NCBI GenBank assembly: GCA_910585465.1
Contig: CAJUEW010000012.1
Location: 33,987-97,986 of the forward strand
DNA length: 64,000 nucleotides
Direction of reading: 5' to 3'
Source: an uncultured Lachnospiraceae bacterium
GTDB lineage: Bacteria; Bacillota; Clostridia; Lachnospirales; Lachnospiraceae
Shown: one piece after another, positions 33,516-42,154 of the stretch
How positions within the stretch are numbered: position 1 is the first letter of the stretch
Layout of the letters: every line of letters begins with the position of its first letter
Notes under the pieces: generated by a model
Seen by the model: only the letters and a program-made list of their open reading frames with translations
What the model was told of the DNA's origin: nothing
Database searches by the model: none
Position numbers and translations under genes: made by a program

Positions 33516-35438
33516 TTAAAAAATAGCGGTCAGCAGAGCATTCCCCTGCTTTACATTTTTTTCGGTTGTTTCCAAAATATCCATCAGATCATCCGGATTG
33601 GTAATAAGTACCGGTGTTTCCAGAGAAAATCCCTTGTTTTGAATCCCCTCTTTATCAAAGGTCACAAGCAGATCCCCCTTTTTCACCTTATCACCCTGCT
33701 TTACATGGGCCGTAAACCCTTCTCCGTCAAGCTGTACCGTATCCATCCCAATGTGGATCAAAAGCTCCACGCCGCCGTCAGTCACCATACCGATGGCATG
33801 CCCTGTGGGGAACAGCGTAATTACACTTCCGTCTGCAGGAGCCTTTACTTCTCCCTTTTCCGGTATTACGGCCACTCCCTTTCCAAGGGCACCGGAAGAA
33901 AATGCGGCATCCGATATTTCAGATAACGGAATCACCTTTCCCTCCAGGGGACTCCCGATCTCTTCACTTTTTACTGCCGTACTTTTTGTTTCTGTCTCTG
34001 CTTCTCTTTCACCTTCTGCCGCTTCTTTTTCTTTGCAGAAAATAAGGGTGAGAGCAAAACCTAATACCGTTGCCGCCACTGCACCTATGGCCGCCATTGC
34101 TACATTATGTAAGTCCCCTGTGGCCGGATCGATCATGGCCGGGAATTCAAAAATGCCAAGACCGCCAAAAATATACTCTTTCAAATCAATCAATCCATAG
34201 AAGCCGCCTACGATAGCCGATGCAATACAGGAGATGATAAACGGCTTTTTCTGCGGCAGCGTGATTCCGTAAATAGCCGGTTCCGTGACTCCGAAAAATC
34301 CTGAGATGGAAGCAGGCACGCAAAGGCTTTTCAGCTTTTTATCCTTTGTCTTAGCCATGATTGCAAGCACAACACCTGTAGTTGCCCAGGTTGCTCCAAA
34401 GAAAGGCATCATTACGTTATCATATCCGATGGACATAATATTCGCCACATAGACAGGTATGAATCCCCAGTGAAGCCCGAACATTACAAGAACCTGCCAC
34501 AGGCCGCCTACCAATGCACCGGCAATGATGGGACTGATTCCTCTGACGAGCATGATTCCATTCAATACCAGATTCGAGCCAAAGGTTGCAACCGGTCCGA
34601 TTACCACAAAGCCTACAGTCAGCGAAATCAACAATGTAAACATAGGTACAAAGAAAAATGCAACAATCTCCGGAATAATTTTCTGCATCCATTTTTGAAC
34701 CTTGGCTGCAAAATAGACAATTAAAATAACCGGAACCACTGTAGAGGTATAGTCCATGGCAATAACCGGAATGCCGAATAAGGTCTGATATACCGGGGAC
34801 TCAAATGCGCTTCCCGCAAACAGTGTATAAAGCGGCTCTGACGCTGCGGATAAGGTACTCAACTGAATCGCCGGATAGCACAGGGCGCCTCCGATTGCCA
34901 TTCCCACAAAAGGTTTCAAATTAAACTTCTTTGATGCCGTGTATGCCAAAAATATCGGCAGAAACATAAACAATACATCGCTAAAGGCATTGATATACAG
35001 ATAGGTTCCGCTGGCCTCCGAATATATGCCTATAAACGCAAGCAGAGAGTTGATTCCCTTTAACATACCACTGGCTGACAGAATTCCCAGAATCGGCTGA
35101 AAGATTCCGGAAACCGTGTCAATAAACCGGTCAAATACACTTCCGGATGGCTTTGCTGTTACCTCTGTCTCCTTTGCTGCTCCGCTGGAAATTCCGGACA
35201 CAGCGCAGACATCTGCGTATACCTCCGGAACATGGCTTCCGATTACCACCTGATACTGTCCGCCGCTTTTCATGACCGTTACTACGCCGTCCATATTTTT
35301 CAGTGCTTCATCATTGGCCTTGCCCTCGTCATTAAGGACAAAGCGAAGCCGTGTCACACAGTGGGTCAGGCTGATTACGTTCTCCTTTCCTCCAACCTCT
35401 TTGATAATTTTCCTTGCCAAAGCTTCATACTTTCCCAT
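33516..35438 (-). CDS. bglP: PTS beta-glucoside-specific EIIBCA permease
   Basis: 640-residue membrane protein that imports and phosphorylates beta-glucosides. Domain order is B-C-A. The EIIB phosphocysteine is Cys27 (LTHCVTRLRF). The EIIC membrane domain spans about 105-465 with some ten helices. The EIIA domain (about 480-640) carries phospho-His562 in LLIHIGMDTVQLDG. All phosphotransfer residues are present, so only EI and HPr are needed from elsewhere. The ATG has an AGGAGG site. Between it and the antiterminator gene is a second, weaker RAT-like sequence. Confidence 0.95.
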   Translation of the reverse strand: MGKYEALARKIIKEVGGKENVISLTHCVTRLRFVLNDEGKANDEALKNMDGVVTVMKSGGQYQVVIGSHVPEVYADVCAVSGISSGAAKETEVTAKPSGSVFDRFIDTVSGIFQPILGILSASGMLKGINSLLAFIGIYSEASGTYLYINAFSDVLFMFLPIFLAYTASKKFNLKPFVGMAIGGALCYPAIQLSTLSAASEPLYTLFAGSAFESPVYQTLFGIPVIAMDYTSTVVPVILIVYFAAKVQKWMQKIIPEIVAFFFVPMFTLLISLTVGFVVIGPVATFGSNLVLNGIMLVRGISPIIAGALVGGLWQVLVMFGLHWGFIPVYVANIMSIGYDNVMMPFFGATWATTGVVLAIMAKTKDKKLKSLCVPASISGFFGVTEPAIYGITLPQKKPFIISCIASAIVGGFYGLIDLKEYIFGGLGIFEFPAMIDPATGDLHNVAMAAIGAVAATVLGFALTLIFCKEKEAAEGEREAETETKSTAVKSEEIGSPLEGKVIPLSEISDAAFSSGALGKGVAVIPEKGEVKAPADGSVITLFPTGHAIGMVTDGGVELLIHIGMDTVQLDGEGFTAHVKQGDKVKKGDLLVTFDKEGIQNKGFSLETPVLITNPDDLMDILETTEKNVKQGNALLTAIF

Positions 35439-35477
35439 TCCCTTTACCTCCTAATTTTTAGTTCTTGTATGAATTTG

Positions 35478-35506
35478 AAGGTGTAGCCAACTTAATGTAA
35501 CCATCC
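35478..35506 (-). promoter_or_regulatory. Second RAT-like element before bglP
   Basis: The minus strand reads GGATGGTTAC ... GGCTACACC, keeping the spaced bases of the ribonucleic antiterminator consensus (GGATxGTTAC x9-10 GGCxxAACC). Unlike the leader RAT, no terminator hairpin with T-tract follows. It may be vestigial, or may act on bglP translation. Confidence 0.5.
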
Positions 35507-35507
35507 A

Positions 35508-36350
35508 TCAGGAACCGCTTTTATAAATAATCCGTTCTATATGTATTGTTAAATACAGCAACTCATCACTGGACAGGGTATACTGGTATTTATTACGGAC
35601 AAGCTCCGCAATCTTCTTAACGCACTGAAAGGAATTTGCGTACTGTACCTTGATCAGATCCAGAAGCTGGTTCTGGCCGTCCTCTTCGTACAATTTCCCA
35701 TTTACCAGACGCTGGGCAAAAAATTTCAGATGGGTAACAAACCGGTAGTAGTAAACACTGTCCTGGTTGAACTTAATCTTAAAATGATATGTTACGATAC
35801 TGGACAGCTCCGACATGATGTCCATGATCTTCTGCATATCACCGGCATTTTCGTTCATTCTTGCCTCTGCCATATGGAAAGCCAAAAATCCCGCTTCATC
35901 CTCCCATAATTGTATTCCTGTATATTTTTCAACAACTTTCAATGCGTAAAGCCCTGCGTCATATTCCGCCTTATAAAACCTGCGGATATCCCAGAGCATT
36001 ACATTTTTAACCTGAATTCCGTCACGGAATCTTTTCACGGCCGCATAGATATGATCCACCAGACTCAGATACAGCAGCGTGTTTTGCTCAATGGACAGCT
36101 TCTCTTGTACATAATCTATAATCTCATTTCCCATAGAGAGATATTCTGAAGGGATATAAGAAATAAATTCTTTGAATTTTTCCTCTACCGCAGGCTCCAG
36201 AAGCCCGAATACCTTTTGGATCTTCGTCTCATCAATCTCTTCTCCGGTTTTCATATGAAATCCAACTCCGGCTCCTACTACAATGACCTCGTTGCCTTTG
36301 GCATCTCTGGACTCCACTGCATTATTGTTATATATCTTTGTAATCCGCAC
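35508..36350 (-). CDS. licT: BglG/LicT-family transcriptional antiterminator
   Basis: 280 residues from a GTG start at 36350. The N-terminal RNA-binding CAT domain reads VRITKIYNNNAVESRD...VVGAGVGF, which lines up with LicT (MKIAKVINNN) only if translation starts at this GTG, and GGAGGG sits 8 nt before it; an in-frame ATG at 36374 would add eight residues foreign to the family. Two PRD regulatory domains follow (about 65-170 and 170-280) whose histidines are phosphorylated by HPr and by BglP. When substrate is present it binds the RAT leader and prevents termination of its own operon. Symbol chosen by resemblance; bglG is equally valid. Confidence 0.9.
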   Translation of the reverse strand: MRITKIYNNNAVESRDAKGNEVIVVGAGVGFHMKTGEEIDETKIQKVFGLLEPAVEEKFKEFISYIPSEYLSMGNEIIDYVQEKLSIEQNTLLYLSLVDHIYAAVKRFRDGIQVKNVMLWDIRRFYKAEYDAGLYALKVVEKYTGIQLWEDEAGFLAFHMAEARMNENAGDMQKIMDIMSELSSIVTYHFKIKFNQDSVYYYRFVTHLKFFAQRLVNGKLYEEDGQNQLLDLIKVQYANSFQCVKKIAELVRNKYQYTLSSDELLYLTIHIERIIYKSGS

Positions 36351-36390
36351 CGCCTGTCCCTCCAGCATTTGCATTTTTCCAACAAAAAAA

Positions 36391-36463
36391 ACCTGCTTAT
36401 TAAACTACATATTCCCTATGTAGCTTAATAAACAGGTATAGCTTGCTTTAGCAATAACCATCC
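36391..36463 (-). promoter_or_regulatory. RAT antiterminator and overlapping terminator, bgl leader
   Basis: On the minus strand GGATGGTTATTGC-taaa-GCAAGCTATACC (about 36434-36463) is a good ribonucleic antiterminator. Its last bases ACCT form the 5' arm of a long terminator hairpin (36391-36437; ACCTGTTTATTAAGCTACAT and its near-complement) followed by eight T. Exclusive folding of the two is the classic BglG/LicT switch. A TTGACA (36499-36504) / TAGAAT (36477-36482) promoter with 16-nt spacing lies upstream. Confidence 0.88.
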
Positions 36464-36540
36464 CTCAATTATCTTTATTCTACCACAATCAATTTTCGTG
36501 TCAAGAGGAAAATTAAATAATTTCACATAAAACTGTAATT

Positions 36541-36929
36541 TTTACACTCAAAGCAGGAGCAAGGCGGCTCATCACCGCCCGCTCCGTTTCATAACTATGT
36601 AAAGCTGGAATGCGGTATTTTTTCTACATCCAAGGTTTCATTGGGGTATTCCTCGTTGTAATAGGGGAATGCCGCCACCTTAGCCCGTATCTTCATCTGT
36701 TGTGTTCTCGGACTTCCCCACAATACGGAAAACATCTGAACTATACTTGTGTTAATCGAGATTATGGAAGATGCAGCGCAAACAAACCTCCACGATCTTA
36801 AATTTGGAAAGAATAAAATGGTCACCTGTGCCGGTACTCCCTTGATGCATCACTTTCATAAATAACTTTTGCTTTTATCTCGATGTCAATATCCACACCA
36901 TTAAAAATTTCTGTGGCCGTGGTCATAGT
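36541..36929. other. Gene-free gap with hairpin and decayed coding remnants
   Basis: About 390 bp between the bgl promoter and the MATE gene. A hairpin GGAGC-aa-GGCGG ... CCGCC-c-GCTCC (36556-36585) could end the MATE transcript. The rest holds only short open frames on the minus strand (for example 36822-36926, 34 codons beginning MTTATEIFNGVDID; and 36598-36825) that I cannot assign; they look like leftovers of degraded genes. Confidence 0.4.
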
Positions 36930-38258
36930 TTATAACTCTGGCAGCAGCTTCGTATACCTTATTATCGTAGCTATAACAAAGATGGCAACCAGTAATTCCG
37001 TAAGCGGCATGGAGAACCATATGGCATCCGCTCCCGCCAGCATTGGAAGAAAGGTGATCAGAACTCCGCTTAACAGCGCTCCTCTGGATACGGAAACAAT
37101 AAATGAGACGGAAGGCTTCATCAGGGCCTGAAAATAATACGTTGAAAAAATATTAAGGGGCAGTAATAAAAATGAGATGCCATAGCTTCGGATAATCCGA
37201 GGAGCAATCGCCAAGATCTCATCCGTAGGCGCCATAAAAATATTTACAAAAAAGATTGGTGCAAGCATAGTTACTGCTGCCCATCCCACGCCAAAGGCCG
37301 CTGCCGTAGCCAGCGCATATTTTAAGGTCTCACAGATACGCTCTCCTTTTCCTGCCCCATAGTTCACGGAAATAACAGGCTGTGCTGCCTGCCCGATACT
37401 GTATGCACAGCATTGCACAAATGTGCTGATATTGATGATAATTCCATAGACAGACAGGGCATTTGTATCCAGATATTTCAAAATCTGGCGGTTAAACAGC
37501 ACTGTGAGAAGCCCCATTGCCACATCCACAAAAAAAGTAGAAAATCCCGTTATGCCAATGGATTTCAGCATGGACAGCAGATGCGAGGGTTTCTCCAAGC
37601 GAAGCGTATTTTTTGCCCTACGAAAATGCGTCAGCATAATGCTAAGAGAAATCACAGAACCAATCCCTGTAGCAAGTCCTGCACCCATGATCCCCATATT
37701 CAGCACAAACACACAAAAGTAATCTCCAAACACGTTAAAGATCCCGCCAAGCAAAACGGCTTTTGTGGCCAGTCCCGGATTTCCGTCATTACGCAAAAAA
37801 GCAGCCAGCATCTGCACAAACAGAAAGCTTGGCACCACAAACTTAACGGGAAATATGTATTCCCTTGCCAGAGGCAAAAGAGTCTCCTCCGCTCCGAACA
37901 GTTGAAGCAGCTCCCGATCAAAAAAGACGATACTCGCCCAGGAAAACAGGGCCAGAATCCCAACCCCGATCAACGCTGCCGTAAAATATTCATTGGATTT
38001 TTTCACATTGTGCTCCGACATACCCCGGATAGTACCAAACAGTACAGAACCACCAATTCCCATTAATAACCCAAGACTGTAAATAATATTCCAAATGGGA
38101 CTGACAACTGCCAGCGCCGCCGTACCATTCGGTCCCTGGTACTGTCCGACCACAGCCATATCAACAATGCTATAGATAGATGTAATCAATGCACTTCCAA
38201 ATGCCGCTGTAAGATATTTAAAGTATATCTTTCTGATTCTTCCTGTAAGAAAATCCAT
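36930..38258 (-). CDS. MATE-family multidrug efflux protein
   Basis: 442 residues with twelve membrane segments in two homologous halves. The first half begins ...YFKYLTAAFGSALITSIYSIVDMAVVGQYQG, with the family-typical early YSIVDMAVVG; the second repeats the pattern near residue 235 (FSTFFVDVAMGLL) and has SIGQAAQPVISVNYGAGKG. MATE pumps exchange sodium or protons for drugs or metabolites; substrate not predictable. AGGAGG site before the ATG. It sits in a patchy region between the bgl operon and tRNA-Arg together with gene fragments, so it may be part of acquired cargo (inference). Confidence 0.9.
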   Translation of the reverse strand: MDFLTGRIRKIYFKYLTAAFGSALITSIYSIVDMAVVGQYQGPNGTAALAVVSPIWNIIYSLGLLMGIGGSVLFGTIRGMSEHNVKKSNEYFTAALIGVGILALFSWASIVFFDRELLQLFGAEETLLPLAREYIFPVKFVVPSFLFVQMLAAFLRNDGNPGLATKAVLLGGIFNVFGDYFCVFVLNMGIMGAGLATGIGSVISLSIMLTHFRRAKNTLRLEKPSHLLSMLKSIGITGFSTFFVDVAMGLLTVLFNRQILKYLDTNALSVYGIIINISTFVQCCAYSIGQAAQPVISVNYGAGKGERICETLKYALATAAAFGVGWAAVTMLAPIFFVNIFMAPTDEILAIAPRIIRSYGISFLLLPLNIFSTYYFQALMKPSVSFIVSVSRGALLSGVLITFLPMLAGADAIWFSMPLTELLVAIFVIATIIRYTKLLPEL

Positions 38259-38321
38259 TTCACATCCTCCTTCTGACTATTATAAGTGCTATATGAGATA
38301 CCGCTTTCCCCGGACAAAAAA

Positions 38322-38351
38322 AGACTGAACAAGTTACAGACATCTCAGTCT
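38322..38351 (-). terminator. Intrinsic terminator upstream of the MATE gene
   Basis: AGACTGA-N14-TCAGTCT stem followed by TTTTTT on the minus strand; isolates the MATE gene from the upstream GNAT gene. Confidence 0.65.
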
Positions 38352-38495
38352 GTGCCTTATCCAGCCTATCATTTCTAAATGAATGATCCGCCCTCCGAGC
38401 AAGCAATACATATGCTACAACAGATGATTGAATCCGTCAAGACCATGAAAATAAAAAATATAAGAAAAAAGAAACAGCAGCATAAAATCCAGCAC

Positions 38496-38568
38496 ATGTC
38501 CCTCAAACCATAATCCCGTTAGGCTGATTTCACCTGCTGCCAATACATTATTTAGGAGCTCCTCTAAA
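38496..38568 (-). pseudogene. Fragment of O6-methylguanine-DNA methyltransferase (ogt-like)
   Basis: One minus-strand frame reads LEELLNNVLAAGEISLTGLW then FEGH. This resembles the N-terminal hallmark of Ogt/MGMT proteins (LLAADEIGLTGLWFEGQ). No start codon, no ribosome site and no active-site PCHR motif are found; downstream the frame turns hydrophobic and stops. It is a remnant of a DNA alkylation repair gene, if the short match is not chance. Confidence 0.42.
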
Positions 38569-38633
38569 ATGCAATCAAAACAATTTTCGCTATAGTGAAA
38601 CCTCTATATTTAAGTATTTAAACAAAAAGGAGA

Positions 38634-39287
38634 TTATGCGGTCTCATCAATAAACGAGTGACTCATAATATAAAATTCCTCCTGACTTGGCCGCCACTCC
38701 TTCTCCATCGGCTCCAGCGTATCATCATATTCCTGCGCACGCTCCAAACTGATTGCCATAGCGGGGCTGTCATGATAAATCCACTTTCTTCCGTCAAAAG
38801 TATCTGCTATCAGTTCTTTTACCATCATTGCTGCCGGATACTTCCCATCCTCCAGGTAAACATGGTATTTCTTACAACTTTTGAAACCGCTGCTTACATA
38901 ATTGGAAGGGCTTCCAAATATAACAATCGCATCATACCCCAATTCTACGGCTCGCCCAAAAGAATACTCCATCAACATTTTCCCATACCCCATTCTTTGA
39001 TATTTTGGTGCAATGCAAATGGGGCCAAAGGTTAAAATCTCCTTTTTGTTTCCGGTCTCATCGGTCAAAGTTGCTTTTGTATACATAATATTTCCGATTA
39101 CTTCACCGTCATATTCGATAACAAAGTCCAATTCCTTTATAAAATCTTCATGATCACGTATTGTGTGAGCCAGATAATGCTCTACACACCCCGGAATATA
39201 AAGATTATAAAAAGCTTCCCTTATAATCTCTTCTACTTTTCTGTAATCAGTGGGTTCTTCATTTCGAATATTTATTTTATGATTCAT
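38634..39287 (-). CDS. GNAT-family N-acetyltransferase (YhbS-like)
   Basis: 217 residues. Acetyl-CoA binding motif A is visible as ICIAPKYQRMGYGKMLMEYS (Q/R-x-x-G-x-G/A form, about 91-110). It is followed by AIVIFGSPSNYVSSGFKSCKKYHVYL, the pattern of the YhbS subgroup in which a Y/F...GF segment closes the fold. The C-terminal ~60 residues are less conserved. The acceptor substrate is unknown. AAGGAG site 8 nt before the ATG. Monocistronic, in the patchy region next to tRNA-Arg. Confidence 0.86.
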   Translation of the reverse strand: MNHKINIRNEEPTDYRKVEEIIREAFYNLYIPGCVEHYLAHTIRDHEDFIKELDFVIEYDGEVIGNIMYTKATLTDETGNKKEILTFGPICIAPKYQRMGYGKMLMEYSFGRAVELGYDAIVIFGSPSNYVSSGFKSCKKYHVYLEDGKYPAAMMVKELIADTFDGRKWIYHDSPAMAISLERAQEYDDTLEPMEKEWRPSQEEFYIMSHSFIDETA

Positions 39288-39345
39288 AAGTGTTCTCCTT
39301 TTTCTGCTTGATATTCCATTTTCCTGCTTTGCGGCCTTCCAATAT

Positions 39346-39588
39346 CTAACATGTTATTTCCTGTTCTGTTGTAATGTAAATGGTTTTTATTGCAACAGCA
39401 TCCCGAAAAGCTTTGTCATGTTCTACAAAAATCATAGTTGGCGAAAATATCCGAATCAGTTGCTCAATCTGCTCACCGCAAAGCAGCTTAAGCAGGCTGC
39501 TTTTCCCACTTCCATTTCTTCCATCTAAAGCAATGCGCTCTCCTTGCCGTATCATAAAAGATAAATGTATTAGCATATTAGCAAAATC
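39346..39588 (-). pseudogene. Internally deleted ABC-F ATPase (ribosome-protection type) remnant
   Basis: About 76 codons survive. The fragment begins HLSFMIRQGERIALDG and a complete Walker A (GRNGSGKSS), then jumps within a few residues to IFSPTMIFVEHDKAF, the H-loop region of the same domain; signature and Walker B sequences between them are missing. This is the second ATPase domain of an Lsa/Vga/Msr-like ABC-F protein with a deletion of roughly 100 residues. It cannot hydrolyse ATP, so a working antibiotic-resistance function is excluded. Confidence 0.72.
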
Positions 39589-39605
39589 GGATTTTGGCGC
39601 TGAAA

Positions 39606-39646
39606 TGAAGAAAACCGAAAACCCGCTAAAATCAAGGCTTTCGGCT
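39606..39646 (-). terminator. Terminator-like hairpin after tRNA-Arg
   Basis: Minus strand: AGCCGAAA ... TTTTCGG followed by TTTTC, 12 nt after the tRNA end. Confidence 0.5.
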
Positions 39647-39656
39647 GTGTTTCCAG

Positions 39657-39730
39657 CGTTCCCGAGGTGATTTGAACACCCGACCTACCGCTTAGGAGGC
39701 GGTCGCTCTATCCAGCTGAGCTACGGAAAC
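39657..39730 (-). tRNA. tRNA-Arg (anticodon CCT)
   Basis: Full cloverleaf on the minus strand: acceptor GTTTCCG pairing CGGGAAC, D-arm GCTC...GAGC, anticodon stem ACCGC/GCGGT with loop CTCCTAA (anticodon CCT, reads AGG), variable AGGTC, T-arm GGGTG-TTCAAAT-CACCT (one G-T pair). Discriminator G; CCA is not encoded. tRNA-Arg genes are frequent integration sites, and the remnants lie on its 3' side. Confidence 0.95.
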
Positions 39731-39762
39731 GTATATAAAATCGCTGTTTTCATATTGCTCTG

Positions 39763-39796
39763 AATCGTCCGCCTCCGGACGGAGGCGAGCGATTCG
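39763..39796. repeat. GC-rich perfect stem-loop
   Basis: GAATCG-tcc-GCCTCCG-ga-CGGAGGC-gag-CGATTC: two stacked stems in 34 bp, without a T-tract on either side. Located between the DUF3881 gene end and tRNA-Arg; may be a processing or termination element or a member of a dispersed repeat. Confidence 0.5.
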
Positions 39797-39835
39797 TCCT
39801 GTTAATCTACAAAAACATTATCACTGACTATTAGC

Positions 39836-40720
39836 TTACCACTTTTCTTCAAAATGCACAAGCCCCTGGAGCCAAATTATTCCCCGAAATCTTCTTCCGG
39901 GTGCAGGTTCTCCCGTTAAGTCCTTCTGATTAATACAAACATCCATAACAATCCCATTTGTTTCAATAGTCATTACATAAATTTTTTCCTTCGTATGATT
40001 ATTCTCCCTTAAATCAACAGAAAGAATATCTCCCATAACATTATACTGATCACATTCTACTCCGCATGGCATAAAATGGGTTGTCACAATAGAAAAAACA
40101 TCCTCATCTGCAATCCTTCGGGATATCATGGAGTAAGTATCCATATCCTCTATAGTCAGATTTTCGATAGCATCCTCATCCCCGTCGCGGGCAGCCTGTA
40201 TCATACGGCTTCTTTCCTGGTTGGATCGAATTTCCGACACTACCGGAAGCTTCTGATAAACCGGCATTAATATTTTTCCTTCCACAGAAAGCCCGGATAA
40301 TATTAAAGAAGCAGAAGCACTTTCCATTCTTTCATAACGTATTTTATTCAGATATTCTGTTACATTCTGAACATAGAAAATCAGAGAAACTCCCAGATTC
40401 ATATCATCACATACGCCTGCGTAGGATTCCTTCTCCGCATGCCTTTCAATGATCATATCCTCATAAAAACGCTCTGTCCTTCCTGTAAAATAAGGAATAC
40501 AATATTCTTCATGGTATTCGTCCTTCTCGTCATATACTCCCCGGACAAGAAGTCCTATCTGCTCTGCGAATGCTTTCCTTCTTTCAGAGAAATCTTCCCC
40601 CTCTGCGGTTACTGCAGTTTCTTCTGTCTGATAGCATTCAGAAGTAAATTTTGTAAGTGCTTCAAATTCCTCCCTCTTCTGAATACTGCTGAAACCAACT
40701 GCTCTCAGATATCGATGCAA
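39836..40720 (-). CDS. DUF3881 family protein
   Basis: 294 residues beginning MHRYLRAVGFSSIQKREEFEAL, which I recognise as the start of DUF3881, a cytoplasmic family of unknown function confined mostly to Lachnospiraceae. It is acidic with no membrane helix or enzymatic motif. The C-terminal part (from ~225, DQYNVMGDIL... to PGRRFRGIIWLQG) is beta-rich. It starts 11 nt downstream of serS on the same strand and is probably co-transcribed with it. No function inferred. Confidence 0.78.
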   Translation of the reverse strand: MHRYLRAVGFSSIQKREEFEALTKFTSECYQTEETAVTAEGEDFSERRKAFAEQIGLLVRGVYDEKDEYHEEYCIPYFTGRTERFYEDMIIERHAEKESYAGVCDDMNLGVSLIFYVQNVTEYLNKIRYERMESASASLILSGLSVEGKILMPVYQKLPVVSEIRSNQERSRMIQAARDGDEDAIENLTIEDMDTYSMISRRIADEDVFSIVTTHFMPCGVECDQYNVMGDILSVDLRENNHTKEKIYVMTIETNGIVMDVCINQKDLTGEPAPGRRFRGIIWLQGLVHFEEKW

Positions 40721-40731
40721 AAGGATACCTC

Positions 40732-42009
40732 CTATTTTATTTCTGTCATACCGCCCATATATGGACGCAAAACTTCCGGAATACGAATGCTTCCGTCAGC
40801 CTGAAGATTATTCTCCAAAAATGCGATCAGCATACGAGGCGGAGCAACAACTGTATTATTTAATGTATGTGCAAAGTATTTACCATTTTCTCCGTCCACA
40901 CGAATTTTTAACCTTCTTGCCTGTGCGTCTCCTAAATTAGAACAGCTTCCCACTTCAAAATATTTTTTCTGTCTTGGCGACCATGCTTCCACATCAAAAG
41001 ATTTTACTTTTAGATCTGCCAGATCCCCGGAACAGCATTCCAAAGTACGAACCGGAATATCCATGGAACGGAATAAATCTACTGTATTCTGCCACAGCTT
41101 TTCAAACCACATGGGACTTTCTTCAGGTTTACATACAACAATCATTTCCTGTTTTTCAAACTGATGGATCCGGTATACTCCTCTCTCTTCAATGCCATGT
41201 GCACCTTTTTCCTTGCGGAAACATGGAGAATAGCTGGTTAAAGTATATGGAAGCCTTTCTTCAGGAATGATAGTATCAATAAATTTTCCAATCATAGAAT
41301 GCTCACTGGTTCCAATCAGATACAGATCTTCCCCCTCAATTTTAAACATCATGGCATCCATCTCCGCAAAGCTCATGACACCAGTTACCACATTGCTGCG
41401 AATCATAAAGGGAGGCACGCAGTAAGTAAATCCCCGGCCAATCATAAAATCTCTTGCATAAGAAATAACTGCAGAATGAAGCCTTGCAATATCTCCCATT
41501 AAATAGTAGAAACCGTTTCCGGCCACTTTTCTTGCGCTGTCAAGGTCAATTCCCTGAAACCGCTCCATAATTTCTGTATGATATGGGATCTCAAAATCCG
41601 GAACCACCGGTTCCCCATATTTAGTAACCTCCACATTATCTGTATCGTCCTTTCCAATCGGCACACTTGGATCAATAATGTTGGGAATGGTCATCATAAT
41701 TTTCGTGACCTTTTCATCAAGCTCCTTTTCTTTTACAGACAGCTCTTCCAGACGGGCAGCATCAGCAGCTACCTGCTTTTTAACTTCTTCTGCCTCGTCT
41801 TTCTTTCCCTGTCCCATCAAAGCGCCAATCTGTTTAGAAAGTTTGTTTCGTTCTGCACGCAGTTTGTCCGCTTCCTGCTGAGTAGATCTCTTTTCAGCAT
41901 CAAGAGCAATCACTTCATCCACTAACGGTAATTTTGAATCCTGGAATTTATCTTTAATATTTTTCTTTACAATATCAGGATTTTCTCTGACAAATTTTAA
42001 ATCTAACAT
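40732..42009 (-). CDS. serS: Seryl-tRNA synthetase
   Basis: 425 residues from the ATG at 42009 (MLDLKFVRENPDIV), chosen because CAGGAGGAAATT precedes it and it fits the family; a longer frame to 42036 exists. The N-terminal coiled coil that grips the long arm of tRNA-Ser spans about 30-105. Class II motifs are present: motif 2 FRKEKGAHGIEERGVYRIHQF and motif 3 near the C-terminus (NNTVVAPPRMLIAFLEN). Length normal. A TTGCAA-N17-TAAGAT promoter lies near 42110-42150; no T-box landmarks are seen upstream. Confidence 0.96.
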   Translation of the reverse strand: MLDLKFVRENPDIVKKNIKDKFQDSKLPLVDEVIALDAEKRSTQQEADKLRAERNKLSKQIGALMGQGKKDEAEEVKKQVAADAARLEELSVKEKELDEKVTKIMMTIPNIIDPSVPIGKDDTDNVEVTKYGEPVVPDFEIPYHTEIMERFQGIDLDSARKVAGNGFYYLMGDIARLHSAVISYARDFMIGRGFTYCVPPFMIRSNVVTGVMSFAEMDAMMFKIEGEDLYLIGTSEHSMIGKFIDTIIPEERLPYTLTSYSPCFRKEKGAHGIEERGVYRIHQFEKQEMIVVCKPEESPMWFEKLWQNTVDLFRSMDIPVRTLECCSGDLADLKVKSFDVEAWSPRQKKYFEVGSCSNLGDAQARRLKIRVDGENGKYFAHTLNNTVVAPPRMLIAFLENNLQADGSIRIPEVLRPYMGGMTEIK

Positions 42010-42154
42010 AATTTCCTCCTGGATTTTTTTCTCCATTGACTTGTCATCATCTGACAGCGCCTGCAGTTTTAGACTTTATAGGCTTAAATCTGCAAAATAC
42101 TTCGCATTTTTATATCTTAAGATAGTATTCACATTTTTGCAAGGATTTTTAGGA

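Larger units (their letters stand above)
38259..38633. other. Gap containing terminator and ogt fragment
   Basis: No complete gene. Positions 38322-38351 form AGACTGA ... TCAGTCT followed on the minus strand by seven T, a terminator for the GNAT transcript. Around 38496-38568 a methyltransferase fragment is readable (separate entry). Confidence 0.55.

Noticed and set aside
36595..36825. 76-codon minus-strand frame downstream of the MATE gene
   Set aside because: No ribosome site, no recognisable family, and odd composition; treated as a decayed remnant.
37413..38066. 217-codon plus-strand frame opposite the MATE gene
   Set aside because: Lys/His/Gln-rich mirror of a membrane protein, no independent support.
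39346..39588. Fragment considered a functional ABC-F antibiotic-resistance gene
   Set aside because: Signature and Walker B regions are missing.
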